From contig OY776378.1 in assembly GCA_963675575.1 (NCBI GenBank), positions 2,728,001 through 2,792,000 on the forward strand: a stretch of 64,000 bases of DNA, written 5' to 3'. How positions within the stretch are numbered: the first letter of the stretch is position 1; the number at the start of each line of letters is the position of its first letter. Under the pieces are notes generated by a model. It worked only from the letters and a program-made list of their open reading frames with translations. It searched no databases and was not told the DNA's origin. The position numbers were made by a program, and so were the translations under genes. Source of the DNA: JAGLOK01 sp963675575 (GTDB lineage: Bacteria; Bacillota; Clostridia; Christensenellales; UMGS416). Below are positions 46,063-53,040 of this stretch, in pieces.

Positions 46063-46599
46063 ATGGATAATATTAAAAATATGAAAATCGAATTCAGTAC
46101 CGAAGCGCTTATGGAACGCATCAACGCCATGGGCGCAAAGATAAGCCAAGACTACGAAGATTTGGATCTTGTTGTAGTAGGCGTACTTAAAGGCTCTTTG
46201 TATTTCTTAGCAGACCTCACGCGGCAGCTAAGCATACCGATTCAGCTTGACTTCATGTCAATTGGGGTATATCCACACGCCACAAGCGAAACGGGTGTTG
46301 TTCGCATTGTTAAAGATTTGGATGTCGATATCACAGGCAAGCACGTTCTGGTTATCGAAGACATCATTCGAACGGGACTTACAATAGGCTATCTGGTTCA
46401 AAATCTCGAGTCGCGCAAGCCCGCCAGCGTCAAAGTATGCTCGCTGCTTGTTAACCCCGACCAACAGCTTATAAACGTGCCTATAGCATATAGCGGTTTT
46501 ACAATATCGGACACTTGGCTTATGGGCTATGGCATGGATATAAATGAAAAGTGGCGCAATCTTCCGTATATAGTAAAAACGGACAAGAATGTCCGCTAA
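46063..46599 (+). CDS. hpt: hypoxanthine phosphoribosyltransferase
   Basis: 178 residues, normal length. It salvages hypoxanthine or guanine with PRPP to IMP or GMP. Motifs: VGVLKGSLYFLADLTRQ, GVVRIVKDLDVDITGK, PRPP loop VLVIEDIIRTGLTIGYL (Arg replaces the usual second Asp after EDII) and the base-binding loop WLMGYGMDINEKWRNLPY. It is the second gene of a two-gene operon with the kinase-like protein. Its last codons overlap, on the other strand, the terminator of the RNA gene at 46575-46879. Confidence 0.9.
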   Translation: MDNIKNMKIEFSTEALMERINAMGAKISQDYEDLDLVVVGVLKGSLYFLADLTRQLSIPIQLDFMSIGVYPHATSETGVVRIVKDLDVDITGKHVLVIEDIIRTGLTIGYLVQNLESRKPASVKVCSLLVNPDQQLINVPIAYSGFTISDTWLMGYGMDINEKWRNLPYIVKTDKNVR

Positions 46600-46879
46600 T
46601 AATTTTATATATAGAATTGCTCCAACGAACCCTTGTTAAGTGACATATCCTTCCCGACAAAACACTTCGCACAGAACTTTAAACCTTGCAGATGAAGTAA
46701 AATTTCTTTAATCAATCTTTTGAAAGGTATTCTTTCTTAAATCTTTCTCTGAAACTTCTACCCACAAACTCGGTTTGCAACTTGTTTCCGGTTTCCCTTA
46801 AACGAACCGCGTTCCATGTCCGCATTCTCATACGGCTGTTTGCGTTCAGGTACATACCTTATCGGTATTCCTTGGAGCA
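46575..46879 (-). ncRNA. structured non-coding RNA, about 305 nt, own promoter and terminator
   Basis: No open frame is present. A strong promoter at 46886-46914 would start transcription at about 46879. The first bases, UGCUCCAA (46879-46872), pair perfectly with UUGGAGCA (46625-46618), closing the molecule. Inside lie AUACC/GGUAU around a GAUAA loop (46854-46868), a 6-bp stem CCGUAU/AUGCGG capped by a GAGA tetraloop (46820-46835), and CAAAC/GUUUG (around 46764-46776). A terminator follows: CGGAC/GUCCG (46580-46595) and five U (46575-46579), inside the end of hpt. The hallmark motifs of tmRNA, RNase P RNA and SRP RNA are absent. Large clostridial RNAs such as the raiA class are the best comparison; identity is unproven. 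Confidence 0.72.
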
Positions 46880-47085
46880 CCTTTAATTATATTCCAAAGA
46901 AAATATAAAATCAAGTGTTATTTTTCACTTTTTTAACGAATTTTTAAAAAAATTGAATAAAAAAAAATCTTTTTTTCTATTGTCTTGCATTAATGTTATT
47001 GTCTTGAATACTTTGTGAATTTTCTCTCATTTCTAAAGATAAATTGTGCCTCTTATTAATTGTTCTTTAGCTAATTTTTTGAGGT
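46600..47085. other. 486-base intergenic region occupied mostly by the RNA gene
   Basis: Bases 46600-46879 belong to the structured RNA and 46886-46914 to its promoter. The remainder (46915-47085) is very AT-rich, with nothing recognised. Confidence 0.6.
46886..46914 (-). promoter_or_regulatory. strong sigma-A promoter of the structured RNA
   Basis: On the minus strand: -35 TTGATT (complement of 46909-46914), a 17-base spacer and a perfect -10 TATAAT (complement of 46886-46891). The predicted start coincides with the first base of the closing helix. Confidence 0.75.
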
Positions 47086-47946
47086 TTATATAACCAGCAT
47101 CAATGTCCCAACCACCAAAAGCAATAAGCCGATAAAAGCTTTTTTCTGTAGTTTTTCTTTAAATATGAAATACGACATAATTATTGTGACTACAATGCTT
47201 AGTTTGTCAATCGGAACCACTATGCTTGCAAGCCCGGTTTGCAGTGCTTTGAAATAACATAGCCAGGATGCCCCCGTTGAAATGCCGGATAAAAAAATAA
47301 AAATCAAATCTTTGGAATGAGTTTTTCTAACTAAACTTTGTTTTTTTGTAATAAATACAACACTCCAAGCCATTATAAGAACAACTATCGTTCGGATAGC
47401 CGTGCCTAAATTGGATTCTATATTGCTAATTCCGAGCTTCCCAAGTATTGCGGTCAAACTTGCGAATACAGCAGATAATATCGCGTATATAAACCATTTA
47501 TTGCTTACGGTTGATGTTTTTTCGCTGGATTTTTTTTGAATCATTAAGTAAGTGCCGATTCCCATAAGAATTATGCTTATAACCATTATGAATGAAACCG
47601 GCTCACCTAAAACTATGAAGGCAAAAATCATTGTTAGAATCGTGCTGGATTTATCTATCGGCACGACCTTGTTTATATTCCCCAACTGAAGCGCTTTAAA
47701 ATAGCAAAGCCAAGATGCCCCTGTGGCCAGTCCCGATAATAAAAGATATAATATTGTGTGGCTGTCAATATCGCCTATTTTGTTTTGTGATCCCACAATA
47801 AAAACCATAATCCATGCAAAGACCAGAACGACTATTGTTCTTATAGCTGTCGCTATAGTTGAATCAGTATTTTTGATGCCGCATTTTGCTAATATAGCTG
47901 TTATTCCCGCAAAAACTGCTGATCCAATCGCAAATAATATCCACAT
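47086..47946 (-). CDS. EamA-family (DMT) transporter
   Basis: 286 residues, ten helices made of two similar EamA halves. Each has GASWLCYFKALQLG/TG followed by VPIDKSSTILTMIF or VPIDKLSIVVTIIM, showing internal duplication. The substrate is unknown; relatives export or import small metabolites. It has its own promoter at 47968-47995. Monocistronic. Confidence 0.9.
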   Translation of the reverse strand: MWILFAIGSAVFAGITAILAKCGIKNTDSTIATAIRTIVVLVFAWIMVFIVGSQNKIGDIDSHTILYLLLSGLATGASWLCYFKALQLGNINKVVPIDKSSTILTMIFAFIVLGEPVSFIMVISIILMGIGTYLMIQKKSSEKTSTVSNKWFIYAILSAVFASLTAILGKLGISNIESNLGTAIRTIVVLIMAWSVVFITKKQSLVRKTHSKDLIFIFLSGISTGASWLCYFKALQTGLASIVVPIDKLSIVVTIIMSYFIFKEKLQKKAFIGLLLLVVGTLMLVI

Positions 47947-48286
47947 ACTTCCCCCAGTAATCTAATTTATATATCTGTTCGTTCATATTAATCAATGTCG
48001 ATAAATTTATGCTTTATACCCTCATATCTAGTCAAAAATATCTATTTCCTATTGGGTTTATACCTTAACTTATTTTTTAACGATATATCATTATAGCTTA
48101 TTAATATTCAATAAGCAATCGCAAACTCCTTTGTTTATCCCTGTTTAGCCGGGTATAATTTTATTGGTGCAATTAGATAAATTAGTGCAGAATTTGTGTA
48201 AAAAACATACAGAAAAAAAGCATTAAAAAATGATTCTCATATAATAATAACAATTAAATGAAGTGTTTCTTAAATGAAAAAAGTCA
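47947..48286. other. 340-base intergenic region
   Basis: Apart from the EamA promoter next to its left edge I see nothing here: no open frame, stem-loop with U-run or repeat. Confidence 0.45.
47968..47995 (-). promoter_or_regulatory. sigma-A-type promoter of the EamA transporter gene
   Basis: Minus strand: -35 TTGATT (complement of 47990-47995), a 16-base spacer and -10 TATATA (complement of 47968-47973), about 22 bases before the ATG. Confidence 0.5.
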
Positions 48287-49612
48287 TCATGCTCGCTTAG
48301 GCCAACAACAACGCTTTGCTTTAAGTCCGCTGCCGCATGGGCATGGATCATTGCGCCCAACACCTTCCCACATGACGAGCGACTCGGCTCGCATTTCATC
48401 CATAATTGCATTCGGAGACATCCCACCCTTCTTGAGCTGCATTACTTTTCTAAGCGGTTTGTCTGCGTGTGCAAAAAACTTTTGAAATCCTGCGCAAAGA
48501 TAGCTAAGTCCGGATTCACCGTCTTCCGCCAAGGCAAACCGGTCTTTGATACAGCCTCCGTTGCATAATTTAAGCCATGAACAAGCAAGACATTGCTGTG
48601 TAAGGAGTTCTTTCTTATCATTACCAAATTTGCGCTGCGCCGGAGTTTCAACCAGTGCGCCCAGATTAGAAGTTTCAACGTCGCCTATAAGGTGCTCTGG
48701 ATTTACAAAGTGATCGCATGAATACACACTGCCATCGTGCTCAACAATGAGCGCACGCCCGCATGTTGGTGCCATCATGCATAGGTTTGTTTGCCCGCCC
48801 GAAAGCACAAGTGACATTTCAGCAAAAATCTGTACATCCAGCCGCCCGATATCGTGCTTAATCCATTCATCAAAAACCGCGCACAAAAAATCCCCGTATC
48901 CTTCGCCTGTGACGGAATCCTCTGTCACCTGCCCATCTTTTGTGTGACGCACAATTGGTATGAATTGAATCCATCCTGTATTCAAATTTTTAAGTGCCTG
49001 ATAAACGGCTAAGGGTTCTTTAGCTATTGATGACGTTACCGTGCACAGCAAATCAGGCTGTATGCCGTGGGCTTGCAGGCGGCGCACCGCATCGACTGCG
49101 CGCGCGTAAGTTCCGCGGCCGCCGTGGTCTTTTCGATATTCATCATGCAGCCATTGCGTGCCGTCCAAACTCAGCCCCACATCAAACTTGGCATCTGCCA
49201 AAAAAGCACACCAATCGTCATCCAGAAGAATCCCATTTGTCTGAAGATTGTTCCAGCACGTCCACCCTTCAGGCAGGTATCGATTTTGCAGTTCCACTGC
49301 TTTGCGGTAGAAATCAAGCCCCGCCAGTGTCGGCTCGCCGCCGTGCCATGTGAACTGTATTACGGGTCCCGGGCTTGCATCTATATATTGTCGTATAAAC
49401 TTTTCAAGCAGTTCATCCGACATTTGAAACTTATGTCTGTTTTCATAAAAGCTTTCAGTCTCCAAATAATAGCAGTAGCCACATTTAAGATTGCAGTGCG
49501 GACCTACCGGTTTTGCCATCACAACAAATGGTTCAGAAATTTTGGCCGACACATCAAGGCTATCGCTAAGCATTTCTCCGTTTTCTTGGGACATGAATAT
49601 CTCCGGTATCAC
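48287..49612 (-). CDS. anSME-type radical SAM maturase with SPASM and SEC-C motifs
   Basis: 441 residues. The radical SAM cluster site CNLKCGYCYYLE (C-x3-C-x2-C) is near residue 40. FTWHGGEPTLAGLDFYRKA and the DGTQWLHDEYRKDHGGRGTY segment are characteristic of anaerobic sulfatase-maturating enzymes. SPASM cysteines follow (CDHFVNPEHLIGD; CLACSWLKLCNGGCIKDR). The C-terminus adds a SEC-C metal-binding motif, NDPCPCGSGLKAKRCC. Known members convert an active-site Cys or Ser of a sulfatase to formylglycine without oxygen. No sulfatase gene is in the window. The gene follows the esterase 49656-50606, 43 bases away. Confidence 0.88.
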   Translation of the reverse strand: MIPEIFMSQENGEMLSDSLDVSAKISEPFVVMAKPVGPHCNLKCGYCYYLETESFYENRHKFQMSDELLEKFIRQYIDASPGPVIQFTWHGGEPTLAGLDFYRKAVELQNRYLPEGWTCWNNLQTNGILLDDDWCAFLADAKFDVGLSLDGTQWLHDEYRKDHGGRGTYARAVDAVRRLQAHGIQPDLLCTVTSSIAKEPLAVYQALKNLNTGWIQFIPIVRHTKDGQVTEDSVTGEGYGDFLCAVFDEWIKHDIGRLDVQIFAEMSLVLSGGQTNLCMMAPTCGRALIVEHDGSVYSCDHFVNPEHLIGDVETSNLGALVETPAQRKFGNDKKELLTQQCLACSWLKLCNGGCIKDRFALAEDGESGLSYLCAGFQKFFAHADKPLRKVMQLKKGGMSPNAIMDEMRAESLVMWEGVGRNDPCPCGSGLKAKRCCWPKRA

Positions 49613-49655
49613 AAATTGACAAATTTGTATAGTTTATTATCTTTGTTTCTTGTTT

Positions 49656-50606
49656 CTAATTTGAATTCAGATGTTTTTGTAAAAATTCGAAGTTTTTTTC
49701 CATGTTTTCTTTCGTTTCAAACATAGCGTCCGCATGGTCAGCCCCTTCAAGTATTTCAAACTTCACCCGGCCCGGCCCTAACTTATGTTCAACTGCGAAA
49801 GCAAAAATCTTCGACTGCTCCACAGGAACAATTCGGTCGACACTTCCATGCTGAAGATACATGGGCGGGATATCTTTGTGAATATGAGTAATGGGATTTG
49901 CCATCTGTACCCACTCGTAATCAAGTTTGGTAATAGTCCCTCCCATATAGCAGGACTCTGGAGAGTTTGGATCGTTGTGGGTACGCTCTCCAGTACCAGA
50001 AACCGTAAACTGCTCATCCATTTTCAGAAAATCTGTCGGCCCGAACCAGGAGACTCCCGCCTGCACACCGCATGATTCTCCAGCGTGGCCAAGCGAGGCA
50101 TCAGAAAGTTCGGCAACGTTTCCAGTGACGCAAACCATCTCAGTTAAGTTTCCGCCCGCGGATCCTCCCACTGCTGCAAATCTTGATTTATCAAGCTTAT
50201 ATTTTTCCGCTTTGCCTCGCAAATATCGTATTGCCGCTTTGCAATCAATAACCGCGGCAGGGAAAATAGCTTCGCCGCTCATTCGATAATTTATGCTCGC
50301 GAGCGCAAAGCCGCGGTTTATCGCATCAAGCCAAGGTATTACCTGAACATCTCTTTTGTCACAAACCGCGAATGCTCCGCCATGAATGTGGACAATCAGT
50401 GGGAAAGGGCCTTCGCCATCATCTGGCAAGTATAAATCCAGCTTTTGAGATTCTGAAATATTCGCGTATGAAATATCTAAATATTTGTTTTTTATACCAG
50501 AAATATCAGCTTGCGGAGCATACTTCGCGTCCTTTGGATGGCTGCCTTTTGGGAAACTGAGAACTCCCGCTTTCATTACTTCATTTTTATTAAAATCTTT
50601 TTTCAT
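49656..50606 (-). CDS. alpha/beta hydrolase, HSL-like esterase
   Basis: 316 residues. Oxyanion motif VHIHGGAFAVCDKRD, nucleophile motif AVGGSAGGNLTEMVC (Ser), acid Asp in LQHGSVDRIVPVEQS and His in ILEGADHADAMF. No signal peptide was seen. The sequence pattern is that of acyl-sugar or carboxyl esterases near sugar-use genes, but the substrate is not evident. It starts with TAGAGGAGCTAC and is followed by the anSME-type gene, an association that may reflect sulfated or esterified carbohydrate use (inference). Confidence 0.88.
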   Translation of the reverse strand: MKKDFNKNEVMKAGVLSFPKGSHPKDAKYAPQADISGIKNKYLDISYANISESQKLDLYLPDDGEGPFPLIVHIHGGAFAVCDKRDVQVIPWLDAINRGFALASINYRMSGEAIFPAAVIDCKAAIRYLRGKAEKYKLDKSRFAAVGGSAGGNLTEMVCVTGNVAELSDASLGHAGESCGVQAGVSWFGPTDFLKMDEQFTVSGTGERTHNDPNSPESCYMGGTITKLDYEWVQMANPITHIHKDIPPMYLQHGSVDRIVPVEQSKIFAFAVEHKLGPGRVKFEILEGADHADAMFETKENMEKNFEFLQKHLNSN

Positions 50607-50986
50607 GTAGCTCCTCTATATCTTTATAAAACTAAGTTCTTTTGAACAAATCAATATAAATATAATATTGTTTTTCAAGCTTTCTTGCATATGTTAAGTT
50701 AATTTTTTGATAATATTATCATTCCAACAACTGATGATTAATCTCTTTTTCAAGAGAGGTTTTTAGCATGATTGTATTGTATTATGAGCATTAGGACTTT
50801 GTCAAACACCGCATCTTATATCGCTAAAAATCAAACCATCAAAACAATCTTCTCTCAATTTTATGCTGACAATTTCTAATCAATCTTTGCTTCTCAGATA
50901 TACACTTATAATTCTTTGTGATATTTGACTATTATGATTATTTAATATATCATTAAATATATATTACAAAATATGGAGGTGAACAT
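50607..50986. other. 380-base intergenic region
   Basis: It separates the esterase gene (minus) and the zinc-ribbon gene (plus). The zinc-ribbon promoter is at 50925-50953. A small stem TCTCTT/AAGAGA followed by GGTTTTT lies near 50741-50763 and could be a weak plus-strand terminator. No gene was seen. Confidence 0.45.
50925..50953 (+). promoter_or_regulatory. sigma-A promoter of the zinc-ribbon gene
   Basis: -35 TTGACT at 50925-50930, a 17-base spacer and -10 TATCAT at 50948-50953. Each hexamer matches consensus at five of six positions. The ATG is at 50987. Confidence 0.6.
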
Positions 50987-51208
50987 ATGGTTTACTACTG
51001 TGCGTCCTGCGGGGATCCGATGCCCGAAGGAGAAAGCATTTGTAAAGGTTGTAGCTCATTGTCGGCAAATATGCGCGAAGAAATACTTTCCTCTAAAGAA
51101 AAACACATTCATGGGGAAACTGGCGTTGTATGCCAAGAATGCGGCGAGAAGATAGGAAAACAGGATCACTATTGCTATTCATGCGGCAAGCAGACAAAAA
51201 ATAAATAA
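50987..51208 (+). CDS. small double zinc-ribbon protein
   Basis: 73 residues. Two CxxC-CxxC zinc ribbons: YYCASCGDPMPEGESICKGC at the N-terminus, then CQECGEKIGKQDHYCYSCGK. GGAGGTGAAC precedes the ATG. No membrane segment. Relatives of this size are annotated only as zinc-ribbon proteins. It is convergent with the heliorhodopsin gene and shares its terminator. Whether they are functionally linked is open. Confidence 0.85.
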   Translation: MVYYCASCGDPMPEGESICKGCSSLSANMREEILSSKEKHIHGETGVVCQECGEKIGKQDHYCYSCGKQTKNK

Positions 51209-51223
51209 TTATGTTTAAAAACA

Positions 51224-51256
51224 AAGAAACCGCTGAATTCAGCGGTTTCTTATTGT
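51224..51256. terminator. bidirectional terminator between zinc-ribbon and heliorhodopsin genes
   Basis: AAGAAACCGCTGAA at 51224-51237 is followed directly by its reverse complement at 51238-51251, a 28-bp perfect palindrome with A-rich and T-rich flanks. It lies between the convergent stops at 51208 and 51278. Confidence 0.8.
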
Positions 51257-51277
51257 TTAGCAAAAAATTTCAGACAG

Positions 51278-52069
51278 TTAAGGCTGCATCGCTCCAAAGA
51301 GAACAAGCCATGCCAAAATGGATTTAGCAGCCAAGCTTAAAACGATATACACTCTTTCCCCATATAGATAGTCTTTCCACTTTCCAACTTTTTTATACTG
51401 CAAAATCATATTGATCGGGAAGGTGTTAAAAGCCACAAAATAAGTGCCGACAATAGCCCAAACAAACCAAGGCACCATTTCAAAATTACCGTTTCCGAAC
51501 ATATAAATCAATATCGCAATCCAAGGAGCAAGTCCCGCTATTGACCCCCATACAAAAGGTCCCCACTTGACCTTTTCTTTATCCCTCCCGGAATTCAGCT
51601 GCTCCATAACCAACCCAAAGAAATTCATTGATGCATTAACTAAAAAAATCAGTATCAATGAGGCTATGTCGTAAATTCCAAAAAGAGTGGAGATCAGCAC
51701 AATCATTATGGATGAACTCAATGCGTATTCAAACCACCTAAACTTGTTTATACCCTTTTCAAGATCTGAACTATAAATCGCGTTGAGCTTTTTTGGCAAT
51801 GAAATAAGTGCGTGTGCAATTGCAGAAATAAAGAGAAATATCGCTACCATAATGCCGAAAGGCAGCTCAAACAGCTGCCTTGAAACTTGCTCGAGCGATT
51901 GAGTCTGTGTATTGTATGATAAGTAAAATTGAGTGATTTGCGGTTTGAATTGACCAATTGTTTGAATCAAACTTGTCGCGAGGATGGCCATGATAACGGC
52001 TTGCGCCAAATGGAAAAAACCCATTATCAAGTTGAACCTTCTCAGTTTCTTAAGTGAAACTGTTTCCAT
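51278..52069 (-). CDS. heliorhodopsin
   Basis: 263 residues, seven helices, the length usual for heliorhodopsins. The N-terminus (LKKLRRFNLIMGFFHLAQAV) carries the positive charges expected for the inside-in orientation typical of the class. Helix 3 has RWFEYALSSSIM, whose Glu114 corresponds to the counterion. NASMNFFGLVMEQLN and GSIAGLAPWIAI follow. The C-terminal part has WAIVGTYFVAFNTFPINM, YKKVGKWKDYLYGERVY and helix 7 LSLAAKSILAW, with retinal Lys249. ATG has AAAAAGGAGGTTATT. Known members are non-pumping light sensors or modulators with a long photocycle. No retinal-forming enzyme is in the window. Confidence 0.93.
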   Translation of the reverse strand: METVSLKKLRRFNLIMGFFHLAQAVIMAILATSLIQTIGQFKPQITQFYLSYNTQTQSLEQVSRQLFELPFGIMVAIFLFISAIAHALISLPKKLNAIYSSDLEKGINKFRWFEYALSSSIMIVLISTLFGIYDIASLILIFLVNASMNFFGLVMEQLNSGRDKEKVKWGPFVWGSIAGLAPWIAILIYMFGNGNFEMVPWFVWAIVGTYFVAFNTFPINMILQYKKVGKWKDYLYGERVYIVLSLAAKSILAWLVLFGAMQP

Positions 52070-52114
52070 AATAACCTCCTTTTTAAAAGCAAAACACTTG
52101 CTTTAAGTCGTAGT

Positions 52115-52143
52115 CATATATCAGAAGTTCTGTCGTTTGCCAA
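52115..52143 (-). promoter_or_regulatory. candidate promoter of the heliorhodopsin gene
   Basis: Minus strand: -35 TTGGCA (complement of 52138-52143), a 17-base spacer and -10 TATATG (complement of 52115-52120) preceded by TG-A, an extended -10. Confidence 0.45.
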
Positions 52144-52335
52144 CTGTGTAAATGGAAAATGCTAGGGTCACAATTAAATGATATCAAATTACTTCCCAAA
52201 AATAAAGCGAAATGTATTTTAACGGATTGAATAATTTGTTTTTTTACATTTAGCGTTCCAATAAAAGTCTTTTTCGAATATTATACTATTCTGAACACGC
52301 GCTTTCCCTCCGCTAACAATTAATGTTAATCGATG

Positions 52336-52364
52336 TTGATATTAATAGGCTCGGCATCTATAAT
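52336..52364 (+). promoter_or_regulatory. sigma-A promoter of the ferritin gene
   Basis: -35 TTGATA at 52336-52341, a 17-base spacer and a perfect -10 TATAAT at 52359-52364. The leader is about 60 bases. Confidence 0.72.
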
Positions 52365-52430
52365 ATTAATATAAATGGTTATACCCAATGATAAATTAAA
52401 CAACATTTAACAAACGAAAGGAGCCGTAAA

Positions 52431-52940
52431 ATGCAAAAGAAATTGGTTGATGAAATTAACAAACAGATAATGTATGAGTTTTATTCGGATTTTTTATATT
52501 TGTCGATGGCGGCATACGCTTCAGAGAATGATTTGCCGGGCTTTGAAAGCTGGTATCTGGTTCAGTCACAGGAAGAGAATTTTCACGCCATGAAATTTTA
52601 TAACTATCTTCACTCACGTGACGAGAAGGCGGTTATAACTGGATTCGATAATCCCCCAACAGAGTTTAAATCACTGCTCGAAACTTTTGAAATCTCTCTC
52701 GAACACGAAAAGTTCGTTACCGAAAGAATAAATTTATTGATGAGCATCGCACACGAGGAAAAAGACTATGCCGCAGTAAGTTTTCTAAATTGGTACGTGG
52801 ACGAGCAGGTTGAGGAAGAAGAATCTTTCACTAAAATGATAGGTCAGATAAAGCTGGTTCACAACGACGGCCCGGGATTATATCATCTTGACAAAGAGGC
52901 CGGAGCCAGAGTTTTCACTCCGCCAACAACGGCTGGTTAA
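52431..52940 (+). CDS. ftnA: bacterial non-heme ferritin
   Basis: 169 residues, one four-helix-bundle ferritin domain. Ferroxidase ligands are visible: Glu16 (MYEFYSDF), Glu49 and His52 (SQEENFHAMKF) and Glu93 (LEHEKF). WYVDEQVEEEESF supplies the second-half ligands. It stores iron as ferric mineral in the cytoplasm and lowers Fenton chemistry. GAAAGGAGCCGTAAA precedes ATG. Monocistronic, with its own promoter and terminator, divergent from heliorhodopsin. Confidence 0.95.
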   Translation: MQKKLVDEINKQIMYEFYSDFLYLSMAAYASENDLPGFESWYLVQSQEENFHAMKFYNYLHSRDEKAVITGFDNPPTEFKSLLETFEISLEHEKFVTERINLLMSIAHEEKDYAAVSFLNWYVDEQVEEEESFTKMIGQIKLVHNDGPGLYHLDKEAGARVFTPPTTAG

Positions 52941-52961
52941 AAAAATAATTCATGATTTATA

Positions 52962-53006
52962 AAAAGCACCTGAAACTATAAACTTCTTCAGGTGTTTTTT
53001 GTTTTT
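52962..53006 (+). terminator. rho-independent terminator of the ferritin gene
   Basis: CACCTGAA (52967-52974) pairs with TTCAGGTG (52987-52994), followed by TTTTTTGTTTTT. Confidence 0.88.
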
Positions 53007-53040
53007 AAAATTCATATAATTAATTGAAAATCAATACTAC

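Larger units (their letters stand above)
52070..52430. other. 361-base divergent promoter region of heliorhodopsin and ferritin genes
   Basis: It contains promoter 52115-52143 (minus) and promoter 52336-52364 (plus). No gene, PerR/Fur-type box or other repeat was recognised with confidence. Confidence 0.5.

Noticed and set aside
46600..46880. Possible group II intron or intron fragment
   Set aside because: No GUGYG 5' end, no domain V pattern and no intron-encoded protein; a stand-alone promoter, closing helix and terminator fit a separate RNA better.
48215..48255. Possible Fur box (TGATTCTCATATAATAA)
   Set aside because: Only half of the consensus is present, and it lies downstream of, not before, a gene start.
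49067..49726. 219-codon plus-strand open frame
   Set aside because: Antisense shadow of the anSME-type gene, running into the esterase gene.
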